Positions 38,710 through 47,489 of a stretch of 64,000 nt of DNA are shown one piece after another. Source of the DNA: Roseateles sp. DAIF2 (GTDB lineage Bacteria > Pseudomonadota > Gammaproteobacteria > Burkholderiales > Burkholderiaceae_C). How positions within the stretch are numbered: the stretch's first letter is position 1; each line of letters begins with the position of its first letter. Location: NCBI RefSeq assembly GCF_015624425.1, contig NZ_CP049919.1:3534001-3598000 (forward strand), read 5' to 3'. A program made the position numbers and the translations under genes. The notes under the pieces were generated by a model. That model saw only the letters and a list, made by a program, of their open reading frames with translations, did not search any database and was not told the origin of the DNA.

Positions 38710-39495
38710 ATGGGTTTTCTCGCCGGCAAGCGACTGCTGATCACGGGCGTGTTGTCCAACCGCTCGATCGCCTACGGCATCGCACGCGCCTGCCATCGCG
38801 AGGGGGCCGAACTGGCCTTCAGCTATCAGGGCGAACGTTTCAAGGACCGCATCACCGAGTTTGCCGCCGAGTTTGGCTCCAATCTCGTGTTCGATTGCGA
38901 TGTGTCGGATGACGCCCAGATCGAAAACCTGTTTGCGCAGCTGGGCGAGGCCTGGCCGGAATTCGATGGCTTCGTGCATTCGATCGGTTTCGCGCCGCGC
39001 GAGGCGATTGCCGGCGATTTCCTGGACGGCCTGACGCGCGAGAATTTCCGCATCGCCCATGACATCTCGGCCTACAGCTTCCCGGCCATGGCCAAGGCCG
39101 CCGCGCCGCGCCTGCGCGCCGGCTCCTCGCTGCTGACCCTGTCCTACCTGGGCGCCGAGCGCTACGTGCCCAACTACAACACCATGGGTCTGGCCAAGGC
39201 CTCGCTGGAAGCCAGCGTGCGTTACCTGGCCTATTCGCTGGGCGCCAAGGGCGTGCGCGTCAACGGCATCTCGGCCGGCCCGATCAAGACCCTGGCCGCC
39301 TCCGGCATCAAGGACTTCGGCAAGCTGCTGACCGCCTTCGCCGCCAGCGCGCCGATCCGCCGCAATGTGACGATCGACGATGTCGGCAACACCGCCGCCT
39401 TCCTGTTCTCCGACCTGGCCGGCGGCATCAGCTCCGAGGTGATCTACGTCGACGGCGGCTTCAGCCATGTCGCCCTGGCCGACGAAGCCTCCTGA
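38710..39495 (+). CDS. fabI: enoyl-[acyl-carrier-protein] reductase (NADH) FabI
   Basis: A 261-residue SDR-type enzyme. The cofactor-binding start is [15 protein letters not shown], and the catalytic pair is Tyr156/Lys163 (YNTMGLAK), spaced by six residues as in E. coli FabI (262 residues). It catalyses the last reduction of each fatty-acid elongation cycle and is the usual target of triclosan. AGGAG lies 7 nt upstream of the ATG. It is a single-gene unit, divergent from rimP and closed by a strong terminator. Confidence 0.97.
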   Translation: MGFLAGKRLLITGVLSNRSIAYGIARACHREGAELAFSYQGERFKDRITEFAAEFGSNLVFDCDVSDDAQIENLFAQLGEAWPEFDGFVHSIGFAPREAIAGDFLDGLTRENFRIAHDISAYSFPAMAKAAAPRLRAGSSLLTLSYLGAERYVPNYNTMGLAKASLEASVRYLAYSLGAKGVRVNGISAGPIKTLAASGIKDFGKLLTAFAASAPIRRNVTIDDVGNTAAFLFSDLAGGISSEVIYVDGGFSHVALADEAS

Positions 39496-39513
39496 GGCGC
39501 CGACACCCAAAGC

Positions 39514-39541
39514 AAACGGGGCCCCGCGGGGCCCCGTTTTT
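39514..39541. terminator. bidirectional intrinsic terminator between fabI and the decarboxylase gene
   Basis: The arms AAACGGGGCCCC and GGGGCCCCGTTT are perfect over 12 bp with a 2-nt centre, followed by a T5 run on the plus strand and matched by an A-run for the minus strand. It lies 18 bp after fabI and 15 bp after the convergent decarboxylase gene. Confidence 0.85.
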
Positions 39542-39555
39542 CATGCGCGACGCGC

Positions 39556-41820
39556 TTACTTGGCCACGCAGTCGACGAAGTAGCGGGTTTGGCCGTCCTC
39601 GCCCTGCTCCGCCACCAGGCCATGCACGTCGGTCGCGAAGCCCGGGAACTTGACGTTGAAGGCGCGGGTGAACTTCAGGTAGTCGACGATCTTCTTGTTG
39701 AAGCGCTCGCCCGGGATCAAGAGCGGGATGCCGGGCGGGTACGGCGTTAGCAGCGAGGTCGTGACGCGGCCTTCCAGCTCGTCGATCGCGACGCGCTCGG
39801 TCTTGCGGTGCGCTATGCAGGCATAGGCATCGCTGGGCTTCATCGCCGGCTCCAGGTCGGACAGATAGACCTCGGTCGTCAGGCGCGCGATGTCACCCTG
39901 GGCATAGGCCTCGTGGATGCTCTGGCACAGGTCGCGCAGACCCATGCGCTCATAGCGCGGCTGGGCGGCAACGAACTCCGGCATGATGCGCCACAGCGGC
40001 GCGTTCTTGTCGTAGTCGTCCTTGAACTGCTGCAGCGCGGTCACCAGCGTGTTCCAGCGGCCCTTGGTGATGCCGATCGTGAACATGATGAAGAACGAGT
40101 ACAGGCCCGTCTTCTCGACCACCACGCCATGCTCGGCCAGGAACTTGGTGACGATGCTGGCCGGGATGCCGGTCTTGGCAAACTTGCCGCTCATGTCCAG
40201 GCCGGGCGTGATGATGGTGGACTTGATCGGGTCCAGCATGTTGAAGCCGGCCTCGATCGGGCCGAAGCCATGCCACTTCTCGTTGGCCTTCAGCATCCAG
40301 TCCGCCGGCTTGCCGACGCCCTCGGCCGTCAGCTGCTTGTCCGGCCCCCAGACCTTGAACCACCAGTCGGACTTGCCGTAGTCCTTCTCGACCTTGCGCA
40401 TCGCGCGGCGGAAGTCCAGCGCCTCGGCCAGACTCTCCTCCACCAGCGCGGTGCCGCCGGGCGGCTCCATCATCGCGGCCGCGACGTCGCAGCTGGCGAT
40501 GATGCTGTACTGCGGGCTGGTCGAGGTGTGCATCAGATAGGCCTCGTTGAAGAGGTGCCGATCCAGCTTGACGTTCTGCGAGTCCTGCACCAGCACCTGC
40601 GAGGCCTGACTCAGGCCGGCCAGCAGCTTGTGGGTGGACTGGGTTGCGTAGACCATGGCCGTCTTCGGGCGCGGGCGGTTCTTGCCCATCGCGTGATACG
40701 AGCCGTAGAAGGTGTGGAAGGCCGCGTGCGGCAGCCAGGCCTCGTCGAAATGCAGGGTGTCGATCCAGCCGTCCAGCTTGGCCTTGATGGTCTCGGTGTT
40801 GTAGAGCACGCCGTCATAGGTGCTCTGCGTCAGGGTCATGATGCGCGGCTTGACCTTCTTGACGTCCACGCCCTTGAGCAGCGGGTTCTTGGCGATCTTC
40901 TTCTTGATCGACTCGGGCGAGAACTCGCTCTCAGGGATCGGGCCGATGATGCCGTAATGGTTGCGCGTCGGCGTCATGAACACCGGCACCGCGCCGGTCA
41001 TGATGATCGAGTGCAGGATGGACTTGTGGCAGTTGCGGTCGACCACCACCACATCGCCCGGCGCCACCGTGTGGTGCCAGACCATCTTGTTGGAGGTGCT
41101 GGTGCCGTTGGTGACGAAGAAACAATGGTCGGCATTGAAGATGCGCGCGGCATTCTTCTCCGAGGCGGCCACCGGGCCGGTGTGGTCCAGCAGCTGGCCC
41201 AGCTCCTCGACCGCATTGCAGACATCGGCGCGCAGCATGTTCTCGCCGAAGAACTGGTGGAACATCTGGCCCACCGGACTCTTCAGGAAGGCAACGCCGC
41301 CGGAATGACCCGGGCAATGCCAGCTGTAGGAGCCGTCCTGGGCATAGTCCATCAGCGCCTTGAAGAACGGCGGCGCCAGGCCGTCGAGGTAGCTGCGCGC
41401 CTCGCGGATGATGTGGCGGGCCACGAACTCCGGCGTATCCTCGAACATGTGGATGAAGCCATGCAGCTCGCGCAGCACATCGTTGGGCAGATGCTGCGAG
41501 GTGCGCGTCTCGCCGTAGACATAGATCGGGATGTCCGCATTCTTGAAGCGGATCTCCTCGATGAACTTGCGCAGGTTCACGACCGCCGGATCCAGCTCGG
41601 GACCGGGCGTGAACTCGTTGTCGTCGATCGACAGGATGAAGGCGCCGGCGCGGCTCTGCTGCTGGGCGAACTGGCTCAGGTCACCGTAGCTGGTCACGCC
41701 CAGGACCTCGAAGCCCTCCTTCTGGATCGCGTCCGCCAGGGCGCGGATGCCCAAACCCGAGGTGTTCTCGGAGCGATAGTCCTCGTCGATGATGACAATC
41801 GGAAAACGGAAACGCAGCAT
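39556..41820 (-). CDS. Orn/Lys/Arg decarboxylase class-I (PLP-dependent basic amino-acid decarboxylase)
   Basis: A 754-residue protein with the full domain set: an N-terminal wing (CheY-like, 1-130), a PLP-binding core with the Schiff-base Lys in TQSTHKLLAG, and a C-terminal domain. The start at 41820 (MLRFRFPIVIIDEDYRSENT) has a GGAGG site; the frame upstream is unlike the family. Relatives decarboxylate arginine, lysine or ornithine for acid resistance or polyamine synthesis. The length (about 750) fits the AdiA/CadA/SpeF class. No antiporter gene is adjacent, so the substrate is undecided and a biosynthetic role is plausible. Confidence 0.93.
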   Translation of the reverse strand: MLRFRFPIVIIDEDYRSENTSGLGIRALADAIQKEGFEVLGVTSYGDLSQFAQQQSRAGAFILSIDDNEFTPGPELDPAVVNLRKFIEEIRFKNADIPIYVYGETRTSQHLPNDVLRELHGFIHMFEDTPEFVARHIIREARSYLDGLAPPFFKALMDYAQDGSYSWHCPGHSGGVAFLKSPVGQMFHQFFGENMLRADVCNAVEELGQLLDHTGPVAASEKNAARIFNADHCFFVTNGTSTSNKMVWHHTVAPGDVVVVDRNCHKSILHSIIMTGAVPVFMTPTRNHYGIIGPIPESEFSPESIKKKIAKNPLLKGVDVKKVKPRIMTLTQSTYDGVLYNTETIKAKLDGWIDTLHFDEAWLPHAAFHTFYGSYHAMGKNRPRPKTAMVYATQSTHKLLAGLSQASQVLVQDSQNVKLDRHLFNEAYLMHTSTSPQYSIIASCDVAAAMMEPPGGTALVEESLAEALDFRRAMRKVEKDYGKSDWWFKVWGPDKQLTAEGVGKPADWMLKANEKWHGFGPIEAGFNMLDPIKSTIITPGLDMSGKFAKTGIPASIVTKFLAEHGVVVEKTGLYSFFIMFTIGITKGRWNTLVTALQQFKDDYDKNAPLWRIMPEFVAAQPRYERMGLRDLCQSIHEAYAQGDIARLTTEVYLSDLEPAMKPSDAYACIAHRKTERVAIDELEGRVTTSLLTPYPPGIPLLIPGERFNKKIVDYLKFTRAFNVKFPGFATDVHGLVAEQGEDGQTRYFVDCVAK

Positions 41821-41983
41821 GCGGGGCCTCCAGGGGGCAAAGAGCAGCAAAAAACGAAGGCGCGAAGTGTAGGGCCAAGAAGCGCGCTGGCGCCGGCTTC
41901 GCGCCGTCATCTTCATGCTTTGTCGCACAAACAGGACGGCTACACTGAACCGACATCAAGATGACAAGCGGAGGGTGAGCAAG

Positions 41984-42415
41984 ATGGACAACCTGCCCCA
42001 TGGCGCCACGTTCTGGTGGATCGCGGCCGGCCTGCTGGTGGCGGTCGAGCTGAGCACCGGTACCTTCTACCTGCTGATGCTGGCGCTGGGCGCGGCCGCC
42101 GCGGCGCTGGGCGCCCATCTGGGCCTGGGCCTCAGCAGCCAGATCACGCTGGCCGCCCTGGTCGGCGGTGCGGCGGTCGCACTCTGGCACCGCCGTCGCG
42201 CGCGGCGCCCGCAGCAGGCTGCCGAGAGCAACCCCGACGTCAACTTGGACATCGGCCAGACCGTGCTGGTCGAGCAATGGGGGCCGGATGGTCATGCCAC
42301 CGTCAAATACCGCGGCGCCGAATGGCAGGTCCGCTACCGCGGCAGCGACCGCCCCGAGGCCGGCCGCTACGTGATCCGCGCGGTCGAGGGCAGCTGCCTG
42401 CTGCTGGATCGCTGA
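41984..42415 (+). CDS. NfeD-family membrane protein
   Basis: A 143-residue protein with two or three membrane segments (about 9-75) and a C-terminal OB-fold domain (about 88-143; IGQTVLVEQWGPDGHATVKY). GGAGG precedes the ATG at 41984. NfeD proteins are typically encoded beside SPFH/stomatin proteins, as here (41 bp to the next gene), and help organise membrane microdomains. This short form lacks the N-terminal ClpP-like protease domain. Confidence 0.92.
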   Translation: MDNLPHGATFWWIAAGLLVAVELSTGTFYLLMLALGAAAAALGAHLGLGLSSQITLAALVGGAAVALWHRRRARRPQQAAESNPDVNLDIGQTVLVEQWGPDGHATVKYRGAEWQVRYRGSDRPEAGRYVIRAVEGSCLLLDR

Positions 42416-42455
42416 ACATCCCGCTCATTCCACATCCATCGAGGAGGACTCAAGC

Positions 42456-43367
42456 ATGGAAATCGCACTGGTACTGCTGGTCATCGCCGCCATCTTCATC
42501 GCCCGCGCCGTCAAGGTGGTGCCGCAGCAGAACGCCTGGGTGGTCGAACGCCTGGGCAAGTACCACGGCACCCTGACCCCGGGGCTGAACTTCCTCGTGC
42601 CCTTTGTCGACCGCCTCGCCTACAAGCATTCGCTGAAGGAAATCCCGCTCGACGTACCCAGCCAGGTCTGCATCACCAAGGACAACACCCAGCTGACGGT
42701 AGACGGCATCCTCTATTTCCAGGTGACGGACGCGATGCGCGCCAGCTACGGCTCCAGCAACTACATCGTCGCGATCACCCAGCTGGCCCAGACCACGCTG
42801 CGCTCGGTGATCGGCCGCATGGAGCTGGACCGCACCTTCGAGGAGCGCGCCATCATCAACACCTCGGTCGTCGAGGCGCTGGACGAGGCCGCGCTGAACT
42901 GGGGCGTCAAGGTGCTGCGCTACGAGATCAAGGACCTGACCCCGCCGCCGGCCATCCTGCATTCGATGCAGGCCCAGATCACCGCCGAGCGCGAGAAGCG
43001 CGCGCTGATCGCCGCCTCCGAGGGCCGTCGCCAGGAGCAGATCAATATCGCCACCGGCGAGCGCGAGGCCGCGATCGCCCGCTCCGAGGGCGAGAAGCAG
43101 GCCGAGATCAACAAGGCCCAGGGCGAAGCCGCCGCGATCACCGCGGTGGCCGACGCCACCGCCGACGCGATCCGCAAGATCGCCGCCTCGATCGAGCAGC
43201 CGGGCGGCCAGCAGGCCGTGCAGCTGAAGGTGGCCGAAAAGGCCGTCGATGCCTACGCCCAGCTGGCCCAGAAGAACAACACCATGATCGTGCCGGGCAA
43301 TATGAGCGAGGTCGGCGGCCTGATCGGCACCGCGATGGCCCTGATGAAGGGCCACAAGCCCAGTTAA
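42456..43367 (+). CDS. SPFH/band-7 (stomatin-like, QmcA-type) membrane protein
   Basis: A 303-residue protein with one N-terminal membrane helix (2-20), a band-7 domain (about 20-180; [20 protein letters not shown]) and a long Ala/Glu coiled-coil region (about 185-255). It is anchored in the inner membrane and oligomerises. It is paired with NfeD upstream and has GAGGAGG before the ATG. The stop codon overlaps the convergent ribB stop (TTAA). Confidence 0.94.
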   Translation: MEIALVLLVIAAIFIARAVKVVPQQNAWVVERLGKYHGTLTPGLNFLVPFVDRLAYKHSLKEIPLDVPSQVCITKDNTQLTVDGILYFQVTDAMRASYGSSNYIVAITQLAQTTLRSVIGRMELDRTFEERAIINTSVVEALDEAALNWGVKVLRYEIKDLTPPPAILHSMQAQITAEREKRALIAASEGRRQEQINIATGEREAAIARSEGEKQAEINKAQGEAAAITAVADATADAIRKIAASIEQPGGQQAVQLKVAEKAVDAYAQLAQKNNTMIVPGNMSEVGGLIGTAMALMKGHKPS

Positions 43368-44062
43368 GCGGCCTGGCGCAGGCCGGCCGCGCGGTAGTCG
43401 GCCAGTTCGGCGATGCTGAGCAGCGGCAGGCCATGGCGCTCGGCAAAGTCCAGCACCTGGGCGCCGCGCGCCATCGTGCCATCGGCATTCATCAGCTCGC
43501 ACAGCACCGCCGCGCCCGACAGACCGGCCATCAGGGCCAGGTCCACCGAGCCCTCGGTATGGCCACGCCGCGCCAGCACGCCGCCCGGCTGCGCGCGCAG
43601 TGGGAACACATGGCCGGGCCGGGCCAGGTCCGCGGGTCGCGCGTCCGGCGCGATCGCGGCGCGCACCGTGGTCAGCCGGTCGGCCGCGCTGACCCCGGTG
43701 CTGACGCCCTGCGCCGCCTCGATGCTGACCGTGAAGGCCGTGCCATAGCGGCTCTCGTTCAGGCTCACCATCGGCGGCAGCGCCAGGCGCTGCACCATCG
43801 CGTCCTGCAGGCACAGGCAGACGATGCCGCTGCATTCGCGGATCAGCAGGGCCATCGAGACCTCGGTCAGACGCTCGGCCGCGATGATCAGGTCGGCCTC
43901 GTCCTCGCGGTCGTTGTCGTCGGTCAGCACGACCGGCCGGCCCTCGCGCATCGCCAGCAGGGCCGCCGCCAGGCGGCCGGGCATGCGCAAGAGCTCCTGC
44001 TCGCCACAGGCCTGGGCATCGGGGAACTTGGAAAGGGAAGTAGCGGTAGAGATAAGAGACAT
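43364..44062 (-). CDS. ribB: 3,4-dihydroxy-2-butanone 4-phosphate synthase RibB
   Basis: A 232-residue enzyme that converts ribulose 5-phosphate to dihydroxybutanone phosphate and formate in riboflavin synthesis. Active-site motifs are [24 protein letters not shown] and [12 protein letters not shown]. No GTP cyclohydrolase II domain follows, so it is a stand-alone RibB rather than RibBA. GAGGAG precedes the ATG at 44062. An FMN riboswitch lies in the leader, so expression should fall when FMN is abundant. Confidence 0.95.
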   Translation of the reverse strand: MSLISTATSLSKFPDAQACGEQELLRMPGRLAAALLAMREGRPVVLTDDNDREDEADLIIAAERLTEVSMALLIRECSGIVCLCLQDAMVQRLALPPMVSLNESRYGTAFTVSIEAAQGVSTGVSAADRLTTVRAAIAPDARPADLARPGHVFPLRAQPGGVLARRGHTEGSVDLALMAGLSGAAVLCELMNADGTMARGAQVLDFAERHGLPLLSIAELADYRAAGLRQAA

Positions 44063-44197
44063 GGTTGAAACGCTCCTCGCGTTGGAGAGAAGACATTTCA
44101 GGGCGCGCAAACAGGCATGCGGCCGGACGCCGGCGCCCGCCGCGGCTTGAACCGAACGGCAAACGCCCACGCCGCGACCGAACGCGCGTCGGCACAT

Positions 44198-44364
44198 CTT
44201 CTTTCATCCGGACTGTGACCGTCGGCCCTGGCATCGCACCAGATCTGCTGACCCCGAGCCGGGGAGGCTCGGGCGCTCGCGGGCTCGCGGGCTCGCCATC
44301 GTCGATGTCGATCGATGCCGGACCCGCCTACCGCCGGTGGGGAGTTTCACCCCGCCCTGAAGAC
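44198..44364 (-). promoter_or_regulatory. FMN riboswitch (RFN element) controlling ribB
   Basis: On the minus strand the conserved RFN blocks appear in order: AGGGCGGGGTGAAACTCC, CACCGGCGGTAGGCGG, AGCCCGCGAGC, GCAGATCTGGTGCGATGCC, AGGGCCGACGGTCACAGT and CCGGATGAAAGAAGATG. The variable stem contains an extra GC-rich hairpin (CGAGCC/GGCTCG). It lies 136 bp upstream of the ribB start; that interval holds the expression platform. Confidence 0.95.
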
Positions 44365-44458
44365 GTGTGCCGGCTTGTTTCACCGGCGCCGGCATGCTAA
44401 CCGAGAGCGGCCGAACTCTGCTGTCGCGCAATTTGCCAGACGCACGCCAAAACTGCGT

Positions 44459-44464
44459 TATGAT
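44459..44464 (+). promoter_or_regulatory. possible -10 element of the tRNA-Ser promoter
   Basis: TATGAT is near-consensus and ends 10 bp before the mature tRNA 5' end, followed by the GC-rich discriminator common at stable RNA promoters. The best -35 (TTGCCA, 44433-44438) is 20 bp away, longer than ideal. Confidence 0.4.
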
Positions 44465-44474
44465 GGCGGGCTTC

Positions 44475-44565
<91 letters not shown>

Positions 44566-44578
44566 GAAACACCCTCAG

Positions 44579-44613
44579 AAAGCCCGGTTCTCCTATAGAG
44601 ATCGGGCTTTTTT
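44579..44613 (+). terminator. intrinsic terminator after tRNA-Ser
   Basis: AAAGCCCG and CGGGCTTT form an 8-bp stem around a 16-nt loop that can fold further, followed by T6. It lies 13 bp after the tRNA. Confidence 0.85.
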
Positions 44614-44657
44614 GTCTTCTAGCGTTCAACTCCTCTCTCGGGGCTGCGCGCGCTTGC

Positions 44658-44702
44658 TGGGGGTATTTTTGAGGGTACATTTTTCGGCACTGGGGGTACT
44701 TT
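44658..44702 (+). repeat. three direct repeats upstream of the integrase remnant (possible arm-type sites)
   Basis: TGGGGGTATTTTT (44658-44670), GAGGGTACATTTTT (44671-44684) and TGGGGGTACTTT (44691-44702) share GGGTAYWTTT. They lie between the tRNA and the integrase start, where tyrosine integrases commonly have arm-binding sites. Function is inferred from position only. Confidence 0.45.
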
Positions 44703-44726
44703 ACAAATCCCCTGTCGGAGGCCTTC

Positions 44727-45125
44727 ATGCCCGCGACTGCTCACGTCGAAGTCGAGTCCGATGGCGCTGGGCGCAACAGGCGCTCCGCCCTGACGGAGGT
44801 TGCCATCAAGGCCGCCAAGCCCACCCCCACCTCGTACAAGCTCTGGGACAAGAACGGACTGCACCTCCTGGCCACTCCGGCAGGTTCCAAGCTGTGGCGC
44901 TGGGGGTACCGATTCGCCGGGAAAGAAAAGTTGATGGCCTTCGGTGCCTATCCGCTGATTGCGCTTCGACAAGTGCGCGAAGCCCACGAGGACGCCCGCA
45001 GACTGTTGGCAGCAGGCACTGACCCCATGGAAGCCCGCAAGACTGCGAAGGTGGAACAACGCCTCGCTGCTCAAAATAGCTTCGCAGCCGTTGCCAAGCT
45101 GTGGTGGGCCAGTTGGAAGTCGGCC
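44727..45125 (+). pseudogene. truncated P4-type tyrosine integrase (DUF4102 N-terminal domain only)
   Basis: The ATG at 44727 has GGAGG 7 nt upstream. The frame encodes the integrase DUF4102/arm-binding domain (LTEVAIKAAKPTPTSYKLWDKNGLHLL, then RFAGKEKLMAFGAYPLIAL) up to the start of the core-binding domain (NSFAAVAKLWW). The catalytic domain with its Arg/His/Tyr residues is missing. The reading frame continues to 45230 through unrelated IS DNA. This integrase presumably inserted an island at the adjacent tRNA-Ser gene and can no longer excise it. Confidence 0.8.
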
Positions 45126-45183
45126 CGCAGCGACAGCTGGACGTCGCTGACGTCAAGCGGCTCAAGGCGTTGGAGTTGGAGAA
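45125..45183 (+). pseudogene. short IS3-family OrfA fragment
   Basis: In the second plus-strand frame the sequence reads QLDVADVKRLKALELENT, resembling the leucine-zipper start of IS3-family OrfA proteins. It is cut off on both sides, by the integrase remnant on the left and the IS630 remnant on the right. Low certainty because it is only about 20 codons. Confidence 0.4.
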
Positions 45184-45378
45184 CACATGCACCTCATCCC
45201 GACCTACAGTTCCTGGCTCAATCAGCTTGAACGCTTCTTCGCCCTGATCACCGACAAGGCCATTTGCCGCGGCTCATTTACCAGCGTCAAGCAACTGGTT
45301 CAACGCATCGACCACTTCGTCTCCGCGCTCAACGCAAATTGCCAGCCATTCCGATGGACGGCCACAGCTGATTCCATG
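45184..45378 (+). pseudogene. IS630-family transposase C-terminal fragment
   Basis: The frame gives LIPTYSSWLNQLERFFALIT and ends in CQPFRWTATADS, the well-known C-terminal block of IS630 transposases (DDE end with WLNQ-E and PF-WTATADS). The first 250 or so residues are missing. The reading frame then continues into antisense IS5 DNA. Non-functional remnant. Confidence 0.75.
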
Positions 45379-45785
45379 ACCATCGCTGGCCATGTGGATC
45401 TTCGTGCTCAGCCCGCCTCGGGAACGCCCCAGAGCCGGATTCTTGGCCCCTCTTTGCCGGTCGCAGCCTGCTGGTGCGCACGAACAATGGTGCTGTCGAT
45501 CAGCAGGTCTTGGTTGCCCCTGTCCTTGACCAGCACGGCAAACACCCGCTCCCAGACCCCGGCGGCCGCCCAGCGCGTGAAGCGCTTGTGCACCGTCTTG
45601 TACTTACCGTAGCGCTCCGGCAGATCGCTCCAGCGGGCACCTGAGCGCAGCACCCAAAGCACGCCGTTGACGAAGGCACGGTTGTCCACACCGCTTCGTC
45701 CTGGGTCTGAGGGTTTGCCTGGCAGCAAACCCTCAAGACGTTCCCACTGGTGATCTGTCAGTTCGTAGCGGCTGGGGCGTGACAT
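45375..45785 (-). pseudogene. IS5-family (IS427-like) transposase, truncated
   Basis: The first ORF (start 45785) encodes the typical OrfA: SRPSRYELTDHQWERLEGLL, VNGVLWVLRSGARWSDLP, LLIDSTIVRAHQQAA. The -1 or +1 shifted frame then reads PALGRSRGGLSTKIHMA, the start of OrfB as in frameshift-translated members of this group. OrfB stops where it meets the IS630 fragment near 45375. The DDE catalytic part is therefore incomplete. Confidence 0.8.
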
Positions 45786-45906
45786 TCGGGCTTGGTTCCT
45801 CCGGCCCGGATCGTCTCATTTTCCTGCACCTCTTCTCTGAATGTCGATTCAGCCTAGCCCCTCATTCACGACCTATTCAATCGCTGCCGTACGAAAGGAA
45901 ACAGGA

Positions 45907-46227
45907 ATGGACCGCATGGTTTTGGAGCATGATCTGCGCCGCTTCGCTGAGCGCGACTTCGTCGAGCTTGTCCTGCAGAGCCCCCCATGGCTATGGACGC
46001 AGAACCGTCTGGACCCATGCCCGCTCCCAGGTATCCTCATCTTCGCTGCTTCCCGCAGTCGACCGAGTCCGCCTTGTCGTCCTGGTCTCCAATCCGAACA
46101 GCGACGCTACCGTCGAAAGGGTTCGCCAGGTTCTGGGTCTGCAGAGCAAAGCATAGTGGACCTCAGGGAGCAAAGCGTCTCGCCGGGACGCCCTGCGTCA
46201 CTCATGAAGCAGCGAGCTCCCGCCTAG
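45907..46227 (+). other. possible broken ORF of unknown function in 45786-46201 gap
   Basis: An AAGGA site lies 8 nt before the ATG at 45907. The first 37 codons look coding (MDRMVLEHDLRRFAERDFVE). The later part of this frame becomes low-complexity, while another frame over 46060-46156 reads LVVLVSNPNSDATVERVRQV, ending at a TAG. That block resembles the NPNS start of Asp/Glu-racemase proteins. The simplest reading is a frameshifted or fused remnant between IS debris and the beta-propeller gene. I see nothing else in 45786-46201. Confidence 0.25.
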
Positions 46228-47488
46228 CAACGACCTCCGACACATCGATCAAGTACATCTGGCGAGCCGCCTCATGCACAGAGTCGATGCAGACCTGACG
46301 TCCGTCGCGACTCCAGCGCGGGTGCAGATCACAGCGGTTCTCCTTGCCAAGCCTGGGATCAGCGTAGAAGCTGCCCAACTCATGGCGTAGCCCCGTTTCC
46401 ATGTCGTAGATGAAGAGGATGCGCTCGTGCGTTCGATCGTCGGGATAGGTGTCGCTGAGCAGCCAGCGGCGGTCCACCGGCGAGAAGCTCATATGCCCAT
46501 TCTCGCGGAGCACCTCCGGCCCCACCACGGTCACCGCCCCCCGAGGTCGATCCTGATAGAGATGGTAGTGAATGCCACCAGCATGCGGTCCCCAGACGAT
46601 GATGCTCCCGTCGTCGACCCACATGGGATGCGAGATCTGGAACTCCGACTTCTCATAGTCGAAGGTCCCCACCGCGTCCGGATCAAAGCCCTGGCCGAGT
46701 TGCGGCAAGGGGTGGTCCGAGCATTCCAGCAAGGACATGCCGCTGCCATCGGGATTCAGCGTGATCAGACGATGTAGGAAGCAGGTTTCATCCTCGACGC
46801 GCTCGGTCCAGCGGTGCAGCAGAAGGACGCGCGACGACGAGGGGTTGATTTCGATATGGCTGACCCAATGAATAGCCCGCTCCATCGATGCACGGGGATG
46901 GAACTCGCGCAGTGCCTGGTAGCTGAGGATGAGCTGCGACTCCCCGGTCGACAGGTCCATCCTGTAGACACCGTCGTCTCGCGGAGCCAAGGACATGGCA
47001 AACGGCCCGCCGTCCTCGCTGTAGCCGATCGTCTCGTGGGTGACGTACAGCCGCCGGTAGTCGATGCACAAGGCATAGCGGCTGTCCGGCGCCACCACAT
47101 ACACGGGCAGGGGAAGCCGGGTTCTCTCACCGCTCTCGATGTCCACGATGGTCGAACCGAAGCCGGGGTACCGGGCTGAGGCATCCCCGCTGCGGCAGTT
47201 GAAGATGAGTTTTCTGCCCGGTGCTCCATCGAGCCATTGCAGCTGGCTGCCCATCTGCCAGTTCCAGGCGGTAGTGAGGTCCACGCGATGAAAGCGGTCG
47301 GCATCGTCCAGGTCGAAGTAGCCGATCTCGGCCTGCAACGCCGGCGAAAGCCGTGCATCCTTCATCGGCACGCGCTGGGCCAGAACATAACGGCCGCTCT
47401 TGTCCCAGGGCGTCTTGTCGTAGTAGCCGAAGAAATGGTGCTGGGGCCCTGTGCCCAGCCGGCGGATCGGAAATTTGGAGCTGCTCAT
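46202..47488 (-). CDS. beta-propeller protein of unknown function (oligogalacturonate lyase-like fold)
   Basis: A 428-residue protein with repeated WD40/PD40-like blades (SGDASARYPGFGSTIVDIES, MWVDDGSIIVWGPHAGG, HPRWSRDGRQVCID) and an N-terminal motif HHFFGYYDKTPWDKSG. No signal peptide is evident. The overall arrangement, with several scattered His residues, recalls oligogalacturonate lyase-type seven-bladed propellers, but I cannot confirm catalytic residues. Its ATG at 47488 follows the TctC-type receptor stop after one base, so the two are co-translated. That suggests it acts on the compound the receptor binds. Start alternative: TTG at 47500. Confidence 0.75.
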   Translation of the reverse strand: MSSSKFPIRRLGTGPQHHFFGYYDKTPWDKSGRYVLAQRVPMKDARLSPALQAEIGYFDLDDADRFHRVDLTTAWNWQMGSQLQWLDGAPGRKLIFNCRSGDASARYPGFGSTIVDIESGERTRLPLPVYVVAPDSRYALCIDYRRLYVTHETIGYSEDGGPFAMSLAPRDDGVYRMDLSTGESQLILSYQALREFHPRASMERAIHWVSHIEINPSSSRVLLLHRWTERVEDETCFLHRLITLNPDGSGMSLLECSDHPLPQLGQGFDPDAVGTFDYEKSEFQISHPMWVDDGSIIVWGPHAGGIHYHLYQDRPRGAVTVVGPEVLRENGHMSFSPVDRRWLLSDTYPDDRTHERILFIYDMETGLRHELGSFYADPRLGKENRCDLHPRWSRDGRQVCIDSVHEAARQMYLIDVSEVVARRELAAS

Positions 47489-47489
47489 G

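Noticed and set aside
43364..43367. Overlapping stop codons of ribB and the SPFH gene as a regulatory feature
   Set aside because: Convergent genes sharing a TTAA are common in compact genomes and need no special explanation.
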